Source: Salinibacterium sp. PAMC 21357
GTDB taxonomy: Bacteria; Actinomycetota; Actinomycetes; Actinomycetales; Microbacteriaceae
NCBI RefSeq assembly: GCF_000247645.1
Contig: NZ_AHWA01000004.1
Location: 248,001-312,000, forward strand
DNA: 64,000 nt
Reading direction: 5' to 3'
Part shown: positions 48,509-57,372 of the stretch, one piece after another
How the letters are laid out: each line of letters opens with the position of its first letter
Position numbering within the stretch: position 1 is the first letter of the stretch
Notes under the pieces: model-generated
Told to the model about the DNA's origin: nothing
Seen by the model: only the letters and a program-made list of their open reading frames with translations
Databases searched by the model: none
Position numbers and translations under genes: made by a program

Positions 48509-49807
48509 ATGGTGCCCTTCGATCTTCCCCTCGTAGTCGCCACTGCTGCCGTAGACGTAGCCCGCGGCACGACGATCGCCATCGTCGCGTTGCTTGTTCT
48601 TGTGCTTGTGCTTGGCGTTGCCGCGTTCGTTGTCCTCTTTCGCCGTGGGGGTGATCGTGCCAGCCGTGGCACACCCTCGCAAGCGACCCTCGAGAGCACG
48701 GCGGCCGCGTTGCTCGTGAAATTAGATGACCGGCTCCGTGAAGCCGAGCACGAGGTGGGGTTTGCGGTCGCGCAATTTGGGGTCGCGAGCGCGCGCGATT
48801 TTGGCGACGCACTCACTACGGCACGGCTGAAACTGACAGAAGCGTTTCGCCTAGGCCAGCAACGTGACACCGCGGCGAGCGATGCCGAACAACTGCGGCG
48901 AAGAAACACCCTGCAGATGGTCGCACTGTGCAACCAAGCATTGGCGAGTCTTGACCGGTTCGATAGCGAATTTGCCGAACGGCGACGAACCGAAGTGGAT
49001 GCTGGGCACACGGCCAGCGCACTGCACACACGACTCGGGGTGCTTCGCGATCAACTCTCGGCGGTGCTCCTGCAGCGGGAGGAGGCGACGAAACGCTACG
49101 GTGAGGCGGTTCTCACGGTCGTGACGAAACAGCTCACTCAGGCAGAGACCTTTCTTGCCTCAGCAGAGCACGGCGTGAATGACGCCTCCCCCGAGATCAG
49201 CCCTACCGGCGTCAACGCCGTCGCCGAGCGTTTGCAGGCGGCAGCCTCGCAGCTGCACCGGGCAGACCAGCTGCTAGCGACATCCGCGATCGCATTGACC
49301 GAGTTGGGCGATGCCGAAGTGGCTGTGCGCCGACTGCGAGCTACGAGCGAGAGTGATCTTCGTGAAGCTCGGATCGCGGTGGATCGAGCCCCCGACCCCA
49401 CAACGGGCGCGCAGATACTGGCGGCGATAGCTGCCGGGGAAACAGCACTCGCGGCGACGGCTGTCGATCCCAACAGTCAGCGTGACCCGTTTCGACAACT
49501 CACGCAACTGGCTGATGCCGGTGCGGAATTAGATAGTGCCCTAGCGACGGCACGCAACCAGCAGCAGCGCTTCGATCATGCGCGCGCCGCGTACCGGGGA
49601 ACACTGATCGCCGCCCGCAGCCAAATCGGCGTAGTGCGGGAACTGGTCGGGCGTGGTGGAGTGAGCGCCAATGCGCGCACCCGACTAGCGGAGGCGGAGC
49701 GCCAGCTAATGATCGCCGAAGCTGAGACTGACCCAGTGGAAGCGTTAGACGCCATCCGCCGGTCGGTAACCCATGCTCGAGATGCTGACGCTCTCGCCCG
49801 CTACTAG
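48509..49807 (+). CDS. Single-pass membrane protein with long helical (coiled-coil) domain
   Basis: A 432-residue protein with an N-terminal helix (TIAIVALLVLVLVLGVAAFVVLF, residues 22-44) and a largely helical, Ala/Arg/Glu-rich cytoplasmic part with repeated LREA, QLTQAE and RLAEAERQLMIAEAE. It resembles the PspA-like portion that follows TPM domains in some Microbacteriaceae proteins, but no TPM domain is present. Function unknown; a membrane-associated scaffold is possible. It is divergent from the helicase-like gene. Confidence 0.75.
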   Translation: MVPFDLPLVVATAAVDVARGTTIAIVALLVLVLVLGVAAFVVLFRRGGDRASRGTPSQATLESTAAALLVKLDDRLREAEHEVGFAVAQFGVASARDFGDALTTARLKLTEAFRLGQQRDTAASDAEQLRRRNTLQMVALCNQALASLDRFDSEFAERRRTEVDAGHTASALHTRLGVLRDQLSAVLLQREEATKRYGEAVLTVVTKQLTQAETFLASAEHGVNDASPEISPTGVNAVAERLQAAASQLHRADQLLATSAIALTELGDAEVAVRRLRATSESDLREARIAVDRAPDPTTGAQILAAIAAGETALAATAVDPNSQRDPFRQLTQLADAGAELDSALATARNQQQRFDHARAAYRGTLIAARSQIGVVRELVGRGGVSANARTRLAEAERQLMIAEAETDPVEALDAIRRSVTHARDADALARY

Positions 49808-49872
49808 ACGCAGGATCCGCGCAGCCGTGCGCTGCCAAATCCCGATCTAGCGAAATACCAGATGGTTGCTAG

Positions 49873-50154
49873 TTAGGCCTTGTCGACAACAGCAAAGTTC
49901 ACTGCGCCGTTCTCGCCAACTTCGGCATCCAGAGTCTTATCGCTCAAAGCGATGGCAGCGTTTTCTTCGAGAAAGACGCGCGCGCCCTCAGCCTCAATTA
50001 CGGCGTCTCCTGCCTCGGGGGCAGCAACGACGGCGACCGTGAGGTTAGGGGCACCAGGTTCTCCATTGATACGGAGACCAGTGGCTTCGGTGTTGGGATC
50101 TTGTTCGACAATCGTCTTGACAACGGTGGTTGCTGTATCGGTGAGTGTGAGCAT
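49873..50154 (-). CDS. HesB-like fold protein lacking cysteines
   Basis: A 93-residue protein with the HesB/IscA fold pattern: LTDTATTVVKTIV, GLRINGEPGAPNLTVAVV, then VFLEENAAIALSDKTLDAEV. IscA-type carriers need three cysteines for Fe-S binding; none is present here, so it cannot carry a cluster in that way. Cys-less members are known in actinobacteria with no clear role. Convergent with 48509-49807. GGACC lies ahead of the ATG. Confidence 0.85.
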   Translation of the reverse strand: MLTLTDTATTVVKTIVEQDPNTEATGLRINGEPGAPNLTVAVVAAPEAGDAVIEAEGARVFLEENAAIALSDKTLDAEVGENGAVNFAVVDKA

Positions 50155-50413
50155 AATTTGGTCCTTCCAAGTTCAGCGAGTGAACAACCCACACTCCCTT
50201 AGTGCGGAGTGGTCGGCAACCCACAGCGCTGATTGTGAGACAACTCTCATACGCCATGGAGGGAGCAGCCAGCGTCGATTCACTCACCATCGGCCCGCAA
50301 TTCGCGTACCCACCTCCAAACGAGACCCGGTAGAATTGCTCGTGGAGTGCCGGGAAGTCTGGTCGGCGATTGTGTCGGCGACCCTGCCGACAAACCTCAA
50401 CGTCTGGAATTTT

Positions 50414-51676
50414 GTGACCACATCCACTAAGAAACTGAGCCCCCGCAAGCGTGTACGCCGGTGGGTCACCATGGAGACCACCAGTGGAATCCTGCTGATG
50501 GTAGCTGCCGCGATCGCGCTCATTTGGGCGAATTCTCCGTGGCGTGAAGGGTACGCAGCGCTCGCCGAGACTGTTGTTGGCCCCGCCGCCCTTCACCTCG
50601 ACCTATCTCTTGCCACCTGGGCCGCCGATGGTCTGCTCGCGATCTTCTTCTTCGTCGTCGGCGTCGAGCTCAAGCAAGAGCTCGTGGCCGGCAGCCTGCG
50701 CAAACCCCGTGAAGCAGCCGTGCCAGTCTTCGCCGCAATCGGCGGGATGCTGTTTCCCGCATTACTGTTCGTTCTTGTGGTTGTCACGATGGGCGACACT
50801 TCCGCGCTCGGCGGTTGGGCAATCCCCACCGCAACCGACATAGCTTTCGCCTTAGCGATTCTCGCGATCTTCGGTCGCGGCCTCCCCCGCGCGCTGCGCA
50901 CCTTCTTGCTCACGATGGCCGTCGTCGATGACCTCCTTGCGATCGTCATCATTGCGCTCTTCTATACCGAGAGCATCGACCTGCTTTCGCTGCTGTTCTC
51001 GTTCATCGCGATCGTGCTCTTCGCCGTTGTCGTTCGTTCACGCAAGCCGCGCTGGTGGCTACTGGTGCCGCTCGCGCTCATCGCTTGGGCATTCATGCAT
51101 GACTCTGGCGTGCACGCCACGATTGCCGGCGTGGTGCTCGGATTCACCGTTCCGGCCAAACTCGTCCACGGAGAGAAAGACACCCGAACCCACGCCTTCG
51201 ATGATGCGGTTCGCCCAACATCATCCGGAATCGCCTTGCCAATCTTCGCGTTCTTCGCCGCCGGAGTTTCGCTCGGTGGCGACGAGAGCGTCAGCGACGT
51301 ACTGGTGCAGCCCGTCGTCGCCGCCATCATCATCGGACTGGTAGTCGGAAAGATAATCGGAGTGCTCGGCACAACAGCGCTGATCACCAAGGTGACCAAA
51401 TTCCGCCTCGCCGACTCGATCGGACTACGCGACCTGTTGCCAATTGGATTCTTGACCGGAATCGGCTTCACCGTGTCTTTGCTCATCTCCGAGCTGTCGT
51501 TCCCCGACAGCGAGCACACCACCGGCGCCAAACTGGCGATTCTCATTGGCACCGCCATCGCCGCGATTCTCGCCGCAATCAGCCTGCGTTGGGATTCCCG
51601 ACTCGCCCGCAAGCGTGACATGAACGAAGACGGCATCCCCGACAAGAACAAAGCACTCATCGAAGACGAAGACTAA
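50414..51676 (+). CDS. nhaA: Na+/H+ antiporter NhaA
   Basis: A 420-residue antiporter that exports Na+ in exchange for H+. Starting at GTG 50414 (GGA five bases upstream) it has a basic N-terminus then about 12 helices. IFFFVVGVELKQEL and IPTATDIAFALAIL precede TMAVVDDLLAIVIIALFYT, which holds the paired catalytic aspartates; FLTGIGFTVSLLISELSF is helix 11-like. The frame extends back to 49880 only through antisense of the HesB-like gene. The tail is charged (DMNEDGIPDKNK). Confidence 0.94.
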   Translation: MTTSTKKLSPRKRVRRWVTMETTSGILLMVAAAIALIWANSPWREGYAALAETVVGPAALHLDLSLATWAADGLLAIFFFVVGVELKQELVAGSLRKPREAAVPVFAAIGGMLFPALLFVLVVVTMGDTSALGGWAIPTATDIAFALAILAIFGRGLPRALRTFLLTMAVVDDLLAIVIIALFYTESIDLLSLLFSFIAIVLFAVVVRSRKPRWWLLVPLALIAWAFMHDSGVHATIAGVVLGFTVPAKLVHGEKDTRTHAFDDAVRPTSSGIALPIFAFFAAGVSLGGDESVSDVLVQPVVAAIIIGLVVGKIIGVLGTTALITKVTKFRLADSIGLRDLLPIGFLTGIGFTVSLLISELSFPDSEHTTGAKLAILIGTAIAAILAAISLRWDSRLARKRDMNEDGIPDKNKALIEDED

Positions 51677-51712
51677 CCAGCGGGCTGCTGCACGCTGTCG
51701 AAAGGATGCACC

Positions 51713-52354
51713 GTGTCTGACCCATTGAGCCAACACACCGACTACGGCCAACTGCCGCTCAATGATTCAGACGTGCTCTCCGACCCTATCGAACAGTTTC
51801 GGCTGTGGTTATCGAACGCCAGCGAAGCAAACGTCTACGAACCCAACGCGATGGTGCTTTCTACTGTGGCTGCCAACAGCTCCCCCAGTAGTCGCACCGT
51901 ACTCTTGCGCGCCATCGACGACGCCGGCTTCGAATTTTTCACCAACTACAGCTCCATCAAGGGCCGCGAACTCATCTCGAACCCTGCGGCAGCGCTCGTG
52001 TTCCCGTGGTACTCCATCCACCGGCAGGTACTTGTGCAAGGAATCGCCCGGCCCGTCGCCGCAGCCCTGTCAGACCAGTACTTCGCCACGCGCCCGCGAG
52101 GCAGTCAAATCGCGGCACACGCCAGCGAACAATCGCAACCCATTGCATCCCGAATGCTGCTCGAAGAGCGCGTGAGAGAGTGCGAAAGCGAGTTTGAGGG
52201 CCATGATGTGCCTCGACCGGCTGACTGGGGTGGCTTCGTCGTTGAGCCCTCCACGATCGAATTCTGGCAAGGCCGCAGCTCCCGGCTGCACGACCGCGTG
52301 CGTTTTGTGCGCTCTGCGTCAGACAGCTGGGAGCGGATGCGCCTGCAGCCGTAA
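51713..52354 (+). CDS. pdxH: Pyridoxamine 5'-phosphate oxidase
   Basis: A 213-residue FMN enzyme oxidising pyridoxine or pyridoxamine 5'-phosphate to pyridoxal phosphate. SSRTVLLRAIDDAGFEFFTN and GRELISNPAAALVFPW form the FMN site, YFATRPRGSQIAAHAS is the substrate loop, and PADWGGFVVEP with FWQGRSSRLHDR ends the protein with RMRLQP. It starts at a GTG at 51713. A 5-bp tandem repeat lies just after its stop. Confidence 0.95.
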   Translation: MSDPLSQHTDYGQLPLNDSDVLSDPIEQFRLWLSNASEANVYEPNAMVLSTVAANSSPSSRTVLLRAIDDAGFEFFTNYSSIKGRELISNPAAALVFPWYSIHRQVLVQGIARPVAAALSDQYFATRPRGSQIAAHASEQSQPIASRMLLEERVRECESEFEGHDVPRPADWGGFVVEPSTIEFWQGRSSRLHDRVRFVRSASDSWERMRLQP

Positions 52355-52360
52355 CGGAAG

Positions 52361-52387
52361 GCTCGGCTCGGCTCGGCTCGGCTCGGC
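52361..52387. repeat. Pentanucleotide tandem repeat (GCTCG x5)
   Basis: GCTCG is repeated five times without error, plus GC, six bases after the pdxH stop and before the amt terminator. It is non-coding here and may vary between strains. Confidence 0.9.
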
Positions 52388-52423
52388 AGCATCCGGCCAG
52401 CGTGCAATTCGTTAACGCCAAAA

Positions 52424-52457
52424 GAGGGACACGACTGCGATAACAGTCATGCCCCTC
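52424..52457 (-). terminator. Rho-independent terminator of amt
   Basis: The minus-strand stem GAGGGGCATGACTG (52444-52457) pairs with CAGTCGTGTCCCTC (52424-52437), with one mismatch, loop TTATCG, followed by TTTTGG. It lies 16 bp beyond the amt stop. Confidence 0.85.
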
Positions 52458-52472
52458 CCGAGGTTGTGGGCT

Positions 52473-53690
52473 CTACTCGGCCGGTACGGTTCCCCGTGCC
52501 TGCATTGCATAACCCGACTCGCCGTGGACGGCGAGGTCGATGCCGGCGATTTCTTCTTCAGAAGTAACGCGGAATCCGATGGTCTTCTGGATGACGGTCG
52601 CGATGATCCACGACATTCCGAACGAGAAGACTGCTACAGCCAAAACGCTGATCGACTGGACAACAAGCTGCCCAGCATCTCCACCAACGAGAAGTCCGGT
52701 GTCGGTGGCGAAGAAGCCGAGGTACAGCGTTCCGATGACACCAGCGACGAGGTGGAGCCCCACAACATCGAGCGAGTCATCGAAGCCGAGGTTGTACTTC
52801 AGTTCGATAGCGAGGGCACACACAGCACCAGCGATGACGCCCAAAACCAAGGTCCAGCCCGGAGTCAGGTTGGCACAGGCCGGGGTGATCGCAACCAAGC
52901 CGGCGACAACACCGGAGACAGCACCGACGGCGGTGGCCTTACCCGTGCGCAGTTTCTCCACGACGATCCAGCCGAGGATACCGGCGGCGGGAGCGGCGAG
53001 CGTGTTGAACACAATCAGGCCAGCCTCATCAGGATCGCTAGCGGCACCGGCGTTGAATCCGAACCAGCCGAACCAGAGCAGTGCCGCACCAATCAGAACC
53101 AGGGGAACATTGTGAGGCTGCGTGATGCTCTTGTTGAAGCCAACACGCTTGCCAAGGACCAGGGCGAGAGCAAGAGCAGCGGCACCAGCGTTGATGTGAA
53201 CTGCGGTACCGCCGGCGTAGTCAATCACTGCCGGGAGGCCGCCGAGAATGTCTCCGAGGTTCTGGATCCACCCTCCGCCCCATACCCAAGCAGCAACGGG
53301 GAAGTAGACGAGCGTTGCCCAGACACCGGTGTAGATCATCCACGGGCCGAAGCGTGCACGGTCAGCGATGGCACCCGAGATGAGCGCAGTGGTGATGATC
53401 GCGAAAGTTCCGCCGAAGGCCACGAAGAGCAGGTCGCTACCCGCGACACCTTCTTGACCGAAGTTGCTGAACGGGTTGCCCGAGAACGACCAGACCGAAC
53501 CATCGATCGAGCTCATGTTCGCGCCGATGAGGATCCAGAGAACGGCAACAAGGCCGAGAGCTCCGAAGCTCATCATCATCATGCTGACTACTGACTTCTC
53601 TTTGACGAGTCCACCGTAAAAGAATGCCAAACCGGGGGTCATAAGCAGCACTAGTGCAGTGCTAATGAGTACCCATACCACTGTATCCAT
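52473..53690 (-). CDS. amt: Ammonium transporter (Amt family)
   Basis: A 405-residue transporter with 11 helices. WVLISTALVLLMTPGLAFFYGGL starts it; the pore histidines lie in TAVHINAGAAALALAL and in VVGLHLVAGVIGT, and DYAGGTAVHI is the Amt signature. The cytoplasmic C-terminus EEEIAGIDLAVHGESGYA is conserved and regulatory in the family. I start at ATG 53690 (preceded by AGGTTGAG), not at 53723. A GlnR-like box and promoter lie upstream, suggesting nitrogen control. No glnK/glnD genes are adjacent. Confidence 0.95.
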   Translation of the reverse strand: MDTVVWVLISTALVLLMTPGLAFFYGGLVKEKSVVSMMMMSFGALGLVAVLWILIGANMSSIDGSVWSFSGNPFSNFGQEGVAGSDLLFVAFGGTFAIITTALISGAIADRARFGPWMIYTGVWATLVYFPVAAWVWGGGWIQNLGDILGGLPAVIDYAGGTAVHINAGAAALALALVLGKRVGFNKSITQPHNVPLVLIGAALLWFGWFGFNAGAASDPDEAGLIVFNTLAAPAAGILGWIVVEKLRTGKATAVGAVSGVVAGLVAITPACANLTPGWTLVLGVIAGAVCALAIELKYNLGFDDSLDVVGLHLVAGVIGTLYLGFFATDTGLLVGGDAGQLVVQSISVLAVAVFSFGMSWIIATVIQKTIGFRVTSEEEIAGIDLAVHGESGYAMQARGTVPAE

Positions 53691-53759
53691 CTCAACCTCT
53701 TTCGCTTTGTGCGCCCTGTGCACACGTAACTCTTTTGGCGGATTTCAGTGAGTGTCGGG

Positions 53760-53789
53760 TTATTCCACTCCCACCGACCCGCACGACAA
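53760..53789 (-). promoter_or_regulatory. Predicted promoter of amt
   Basis: The minus strand has TTGTCG (53784-53789) and GAATAA (53760-53765) separated by 18 bp, about 70 bp before the amt ATG and downstream of the GlnR-like box. Weak match to consensus, in keeping with an activated promoter. Confidence 0.4.
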
Positions 53790-53805
53790 AGCATTCCGTC
53801 TTAGC

Positions 53806-53843
53806 GTTTCGGTGGGCCCTCAGTAATGTTTCGGGGGCGTTAA
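53806..53843 (-). promoter_or_regulatory. GlnR-like nitrogen-control box upstream of amt
   Basis: The minus strand reads TTAAC-N6-GAAAC-N6-GAGGG-N6-GAAAC, matching the actinobacterial GlnR arrangement gTnAC-N6-GaAAC repeated at 22 bp. Both GAAAC sites are exact; the first a-site has one mismatch and the second is poor. It lies upstream of the amt promoter, where an activator would bind. Confidence 0.55.
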
Positions 53844-53915
53844 ACGTCACCCGTGGGTGTTACAGAAACGTTTCGCGGACCCAGAGGTATTCGGGGAACA
53901 AGCTGTCAGGCTTGC

Positions 53916-54812
53916 CTAGGGCGTGGGAATGCCGCCATTAGCGTTGAGTGTCTCTCCCACCACATAGCTGGATTCCGCTGAAGCCAAGAAGACATAGGCC
54001 GGCGCCATTTCAGCAGGTTGCCCCGCACGACCAAGAGGCGTGTCGTGGCCAAAGCTGCTGATCTTTTCTTGCGGTTGACCATCTGTTACCTGCAGCGGCG
54101 TCCACACCGGCCCAGGAGCGACAGCGTTCACTCGGATGCCACGTTCGGCCAATTGAGCGGCGGTCGCTTTGGTGAAGGTGTTAATCGCGGCTTTCGTCGT
54201 CGCGTAATCCACCAAGACTGGCGACGGTTTATAGGCCTGGACCGAGGTCGTGTTAATGATGCTCGATCCGGCAGGGAGATGTTCGAGCGCAGCCTTGGTT
54301 ATCCAGAACATCGCATACACGTTTGTCTTCATGGTCTGGTCGAAGGCCTCGTCAGTGAGATCTTCGAGCTTCTCGCAAAAGACCTGCTTACCAGCGTTGT
54401 TCACGAGCGTATCCAGACCCCCGAGCTTCTCGGCCGCCTCAGCGACCAAGGTACGGCTCGCCTCCGCCGTGGAGATGTCGCCGGGCAATAGGTGAGCTTG
54501 TTGGCCAGCGTCGCGGACGAGCGCGGCAATGCGCTCAGCATCGCTTTGTTCACTCGGCAGATAGGAGAGTGCGACGTCAGCGCCTTCTCGGGCAAATGCA
54601 ATAGCAACGGCCCCACCGATTCCGGAATCTGCGCCTGTGATGAGCGCCTTGCGCCCTGAGAGACGACCGCTACCGCGGTAGCTGTCTTCGCCGAGGTCGG
54701 CGAGAGGCATCAGCTCCGAATCAAGGCCGGGTTCCGGCTGATGTTGCTTCGGCGGAGCAACCTTGTCAAAGCGAGTAGTGGGATCTACAAAGGTGTACTG
54801 ATCGTGATTCAT
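53916..54812 (-). CDS. SDR family oxidoreductase
   Basis: A 298-residue classical short-chain dehydrogenase with an extra N-terminal segment of about 50 residues (YTFVDPTTRFDKVAPPKQ) as in stress-related glucose/aldehyde-dehydrogenase-like SDRs. ALITGADSGIGGAVAIAFA binds NADP, NNAG is present, and YATTKAAINTFTKA holds the catalytic Tyr and Lys; RVNAVAPGPVWTPLQ follows. Substrate unknown. The ATG at 54812 follows GAGGAG. Confidence 0.9.
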   Translation of the reverse strand: MNHDQYTFVDPTTRFDKVAPPKQHQPEPGLDSELMPLADLGEDSYRGSGRLSGRKALITGADSGIGGAVAIAFAREGADVALSYLPSEQSDAERIAALVRDAGQQAHLLPGDISTAEASRTLVAEAAEKLGGLDTLVNNAGKQVFCEKLEDLTDEAFDQTMKTNVYAMFWITKAALEHLPAGSSIINTTSVQAYKPSPVLVDYATTKAAINTFTKATAAQLAERGIRVNAVAPGPVWTPLQVTDGQPQEKISSFGHDTPLGRAGQPAEMAPAYVFLASAESSYVVGETLNANGGIPTP

Positions 54813-54946
54813 GGTCGCTCTTTTCTCCTCAGTCGTATCGCGGTCGCGCCTCATCCACCCTAAAAAACTGCCGAGGCTAATCAGGCCGAATTCACGGAAC
54901 CGTCATGCTTTTCACAGCGCGCGCGGAGAGAACGTAGAGTTGGCCT

Positions 54947-55249
54947 ATGGATGACACTGCCCCCGCCACAACACCAACGAAGGCGACGCCGCCCGTTAAG
55001 CCTTCGATTTTCGCGGTGCGCGTCCGGCAGCTAACAACGCCGTGGTGGCGTCTCGTCTGGCTCATTGGTGGATTGGCCTGGGCCGTGGTGTTCAACATCG
55101 TGTACGTCACGACCGGTGGGACTCAAGAGTGGTGGGGCATCGTCTCCGTCATTCCCATCGCGCTGCTGCTACTCGACCTCCTGCGCATCGAACGGCTAGA
55201 GCGTGCCGCTGAGCAGAAACGGCAAGCTGAGCTCAAGAACCGAAGCTAG
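54947..55249 (+). CDS. Small membrane protein
   Basis: A 100-residue protein with a proline/threonine-rich start, two helices (WWRLVWLIGGLAWAVVFNIVYV and WGIVSVIPIALLLLDLL), and a basic, coiled C-terminal tail. It is divergent from the SDR gene. No family recognised; codon use and hydrophobicity look like a real gene. Confidence 0.65.
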   Translation: MDDTAPATTPTKATPPVKPSIFAVRVRQLTTPWWRLVWLIGGLAWAVVFNIVYVTTGGTQEWWGIVSVIPIALLLLDLLRIERLERAAEQKRQAELKNRS

Positions 55250-55327
55250 TCACTGGGCGGGGTCGACCCGCTGAGCTGTGCGGCTGGCAGAGCAGTGCGC
55301 CCCGCTGAGCAGTGCGCCGTATAAGGG

Positions 55328-56005
55328 TCAGCGCACCCCGGGGGCCAGAAGGCCGCTTTCATAGGCGAGAATCACGAGCTGCGCGCGATCGTGGACAGCG
55401 AGCTTTGTCATGATTCGATTCACGTGCGTTTTCGCCGTGTGCGGTGAGATAAAGAGGTCGTCGGCGATCTCTTGGTTCGAATGACCACGCGCAACGAGAA
55501 GCAATACTTCACGCTCGCGCTCAGTCAACTGCATCAATTTTGGTGGAACAGGCACGGCTGCTCCTGCGGTGACTAACGGCGGCAAAACGTACTTCTGGAT
55601 GAGGCTGCGAGTCGCCGCCGGAGAAAGCAAAGACTCCCCGTCGTGGATTGCCCGCACGGCGCGAACGATTTCCTCGGGCTCCGAGCCCTTGCCGATGAAG
55701 CCGCTTGCTCCCGCGCGAAGCGCGGCAACGAGGTTCTCATCCTCTTCGAACGTCGTGAGAATAAGCACTTTCGTCGAGGCCAGAGCCGGGTAGGCGCAAA
55801 TTGCCGCTGTGGCCGCGATGCCGTCGAGCTCGGGCATCCGAATGTCCATGATCACCACGTCGGGCTTCAGCGCGAGAGACTGTTCGACCGCATACCGACC
55901 ATTCACTGCGTCGCCAATCACCTCGACGTCATCGGCGGCAGCAAGAATATCGGAGACCGCCTGGCGAATGAGAGCTTGGTCGTCAACCACGAGAACGGTG
56001 GTCAT
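55328..56005 (-). CDS. Response regulator, NarL/LuxR family
   Basis: A 225-residue regulator. The receiver domain has TTVLVVDDQALIRQAV, the phospho-Asp in VVIMDIRMPELDG, and GFIGKGSEPEEI with the conserved lysine. The LuxR-type DNA-binding domain is LTEREREVLLLVARGHSNQEI with SPHTAKTHVNRIMTKL. It is coupled to the kinase gene by an ATGA overlap. Its likely target is the divergent ABC exporter at 57373. Confidence 0.95.
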   Translation of the reverse strand: MTTVLVVDDQALIRQAVSDILAAADDVEVIGDAVNGRYAVEQSLALKPDVVIMDIRMPELDGIAATAAICAYPALASTKVLILTTFEEDENLVAALRAGASGFIGKGSEPEEIVRAVRAIHDGESLLSPAATRSLIQKYVLPPLVTAGAAVPVPPKLMQLTEREREVLLLVARGHSNQEIADDLFISPHTAKTHVNRIMTKLAVHDRAQLVILAYESGLLAPGVR

Positions 56006-57240
56006 CGGGCTTCTCCTTGGGCTATGGGCAATGCTGCGGCAACACGATAGCTGCTCCCAACGAATCCGGTTTCTACGGTTCCGCGCACCGAAGTGACCCG
56101 TTCGCGAAGACCGACTAGTCCGAGACCAGTGCCGGTAGTGGCGTCGGTGGGAACCCCACCGCCCACCGCCGCTGAGGCTGCGTCGTTCTCGTTGAGATCG
56201 GTCACTCGGCTCGGATTCGTGACCACTATACGCACGGTGGCATCATCCACTTCAACCAGCACGTGTGCACGACCTTCCACTCCATACTTGTGAGCGTTAG
56301 TGAGGGCTTCTTGAATGACACGGTACGCGACGAGTGCGGTAGCGCCCGAGACGACGGATGGCTCGCCTTCGATTCGCAAGTGCACGTCGAGTCCGCTGGC
56401 TTCGAAGGTTTCGACGAGTTCTGCGAGCCCGTCAAGGCCCGGCTGTGGGAGTGAGGCGTCGGCAGGGTCATCCGAATCGGAACGAAGCATGTCCATCAGG
56501 TCGCCGATCTCGCCGAGCACGACACGAGCGGCACTGCGAATAGTGCCAAGCGATTGTTTCGCTTTCTCCGGCCGCGATTCAAGGGATGCCGACGCGACTC
56601 CGGCGCTCAAGCTGATCACCGCAATTTGATGGGCGACGACATCGTGGAGATCGCGGGCGATGCGCAGTCGTTCTTCGGTGACGCGACGCTTGGCTTCAGC
56701 CTCTTTCGATTCCTCGGCTCGCACCGCGCGATCCGTGATCGCGGCAATGAATTCGCGACGAGAGCGGGCGCCGTCGCCGGCTGCCGCCGCGAAAGCAATC
56801 GTGAAAAGGAACTGCACGACCCGCGGATCGAAGACATCGCCCAGCGCAGCCAAGAGACTGAGAATACCCATGGCAAGCATTGCAGCGAGACCGGCGATAA
56901 CGGTCGTTCGCCGGGTGGTCTGGTTCGCGAGGCTGAACATTGCTACTGCGATGGCGAGCACGAGACCGGGAGCAAGAGTGCCGGCGAGCGCCCCGACTCC
57001 GTAAAAGACGATGAAACCTGCAAGAACGGGGAGGGGCCACCGATGCCGCAGCGGCAAGATTGCGGCAGGCAGCAGGGTGACGACAAGCGTGAACAGGTTT
57101 GTGGAACGAAAGCCCGTCTCGGAGAACGGGATGAACGCCGCCAGGATAATGAGTGCGCCGAGAATGCTGTTGATGACCCACGCCGGAATACGCGGCCGCA
57201 CCTGCTGAACTTCAGCGCGTCGTTCGATTGCTGTGGTCAT
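56002..57240 (-). CDS. Sensor histidine kinase (HisKA_3 type)
   Basis: A 412-residue kinase with about five N-terminal helices (residues 20-160), then ERLRIARDLHDVVAHQIAVI with the phosphohistidine, and an HATPase domain: EALTNAHKYG (N box), and TGTGLGLVGLRERV (G2). The outer loops are short, so it may sense envelope stress within the membrane, like BceS/LiaS types. Divergently encoded next to a MacB-like exporter, the usual arrangement for antimicrobial-sensing systems. Phosphorylates the regulator downstream. Confidence 0.92.
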   Translation of the reverse strand: MTTAIERRAEVQQVRPRIPAWVINSILGALIILAAFIPFSETGFRSTNLFTLVVTLLPAAILPLRHRWPLPVLAGFIVFYGVGALAGTLAPGLVLAIAVAMFSLANQTTRRTTVIAGLAAMLAMGILSLLAALGDVFDPRVVQFLFTIAFAAAAGDGARSRREFIAAITDRAVRAEESKEAEAKRRVTEERLRIARDLHDVVAHQIAVISLSAGVASASLESRPEKAKQSLGTIRSAARVVLGEIGDLMDMLRSDSDDPADASLPQPGLDGLAELVETFEASGLDVHLRIEGEPSVVSGATALVAYRVIQEALTNAHKYGVEGRAHVLVEVDDATVRIVVTNPSRVTDLNENDAASAAVGGGVPTDATTGTGLGLVGLRERVTSVRGTVETGFVGSSYRVAAALPIAQGEAR

Positions 57241-57372
57241 TCCCCTATTGTTGCGGTTCTGCCCGGCTACGGCATCCCCCGACAGCAGCAGTCACGCGTA
57301 CTGCGATTGCGGTAGTCAGGTGTCTACCGCAGGCTGATTCGCCGGTTCGCTCGGACGAGGATGCTTGTGGTT

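Noticed and set aside
49880-50413. N-terminal extension of nhaA.
   Set aside because: It crosses the HesB-like gene in antisense and adds no NhaA feature.
50045-50596. A 183-codon minus-strand frame over the start of nhaA.
   Set aside because: It shadows nhaA and the HesB-like gene; no family signature.
52361-52387. GCTCG repeat as a regulatory element.
   Set aside because: It lies after a stop codon with no promoter nearby; recorded only as a repeat.
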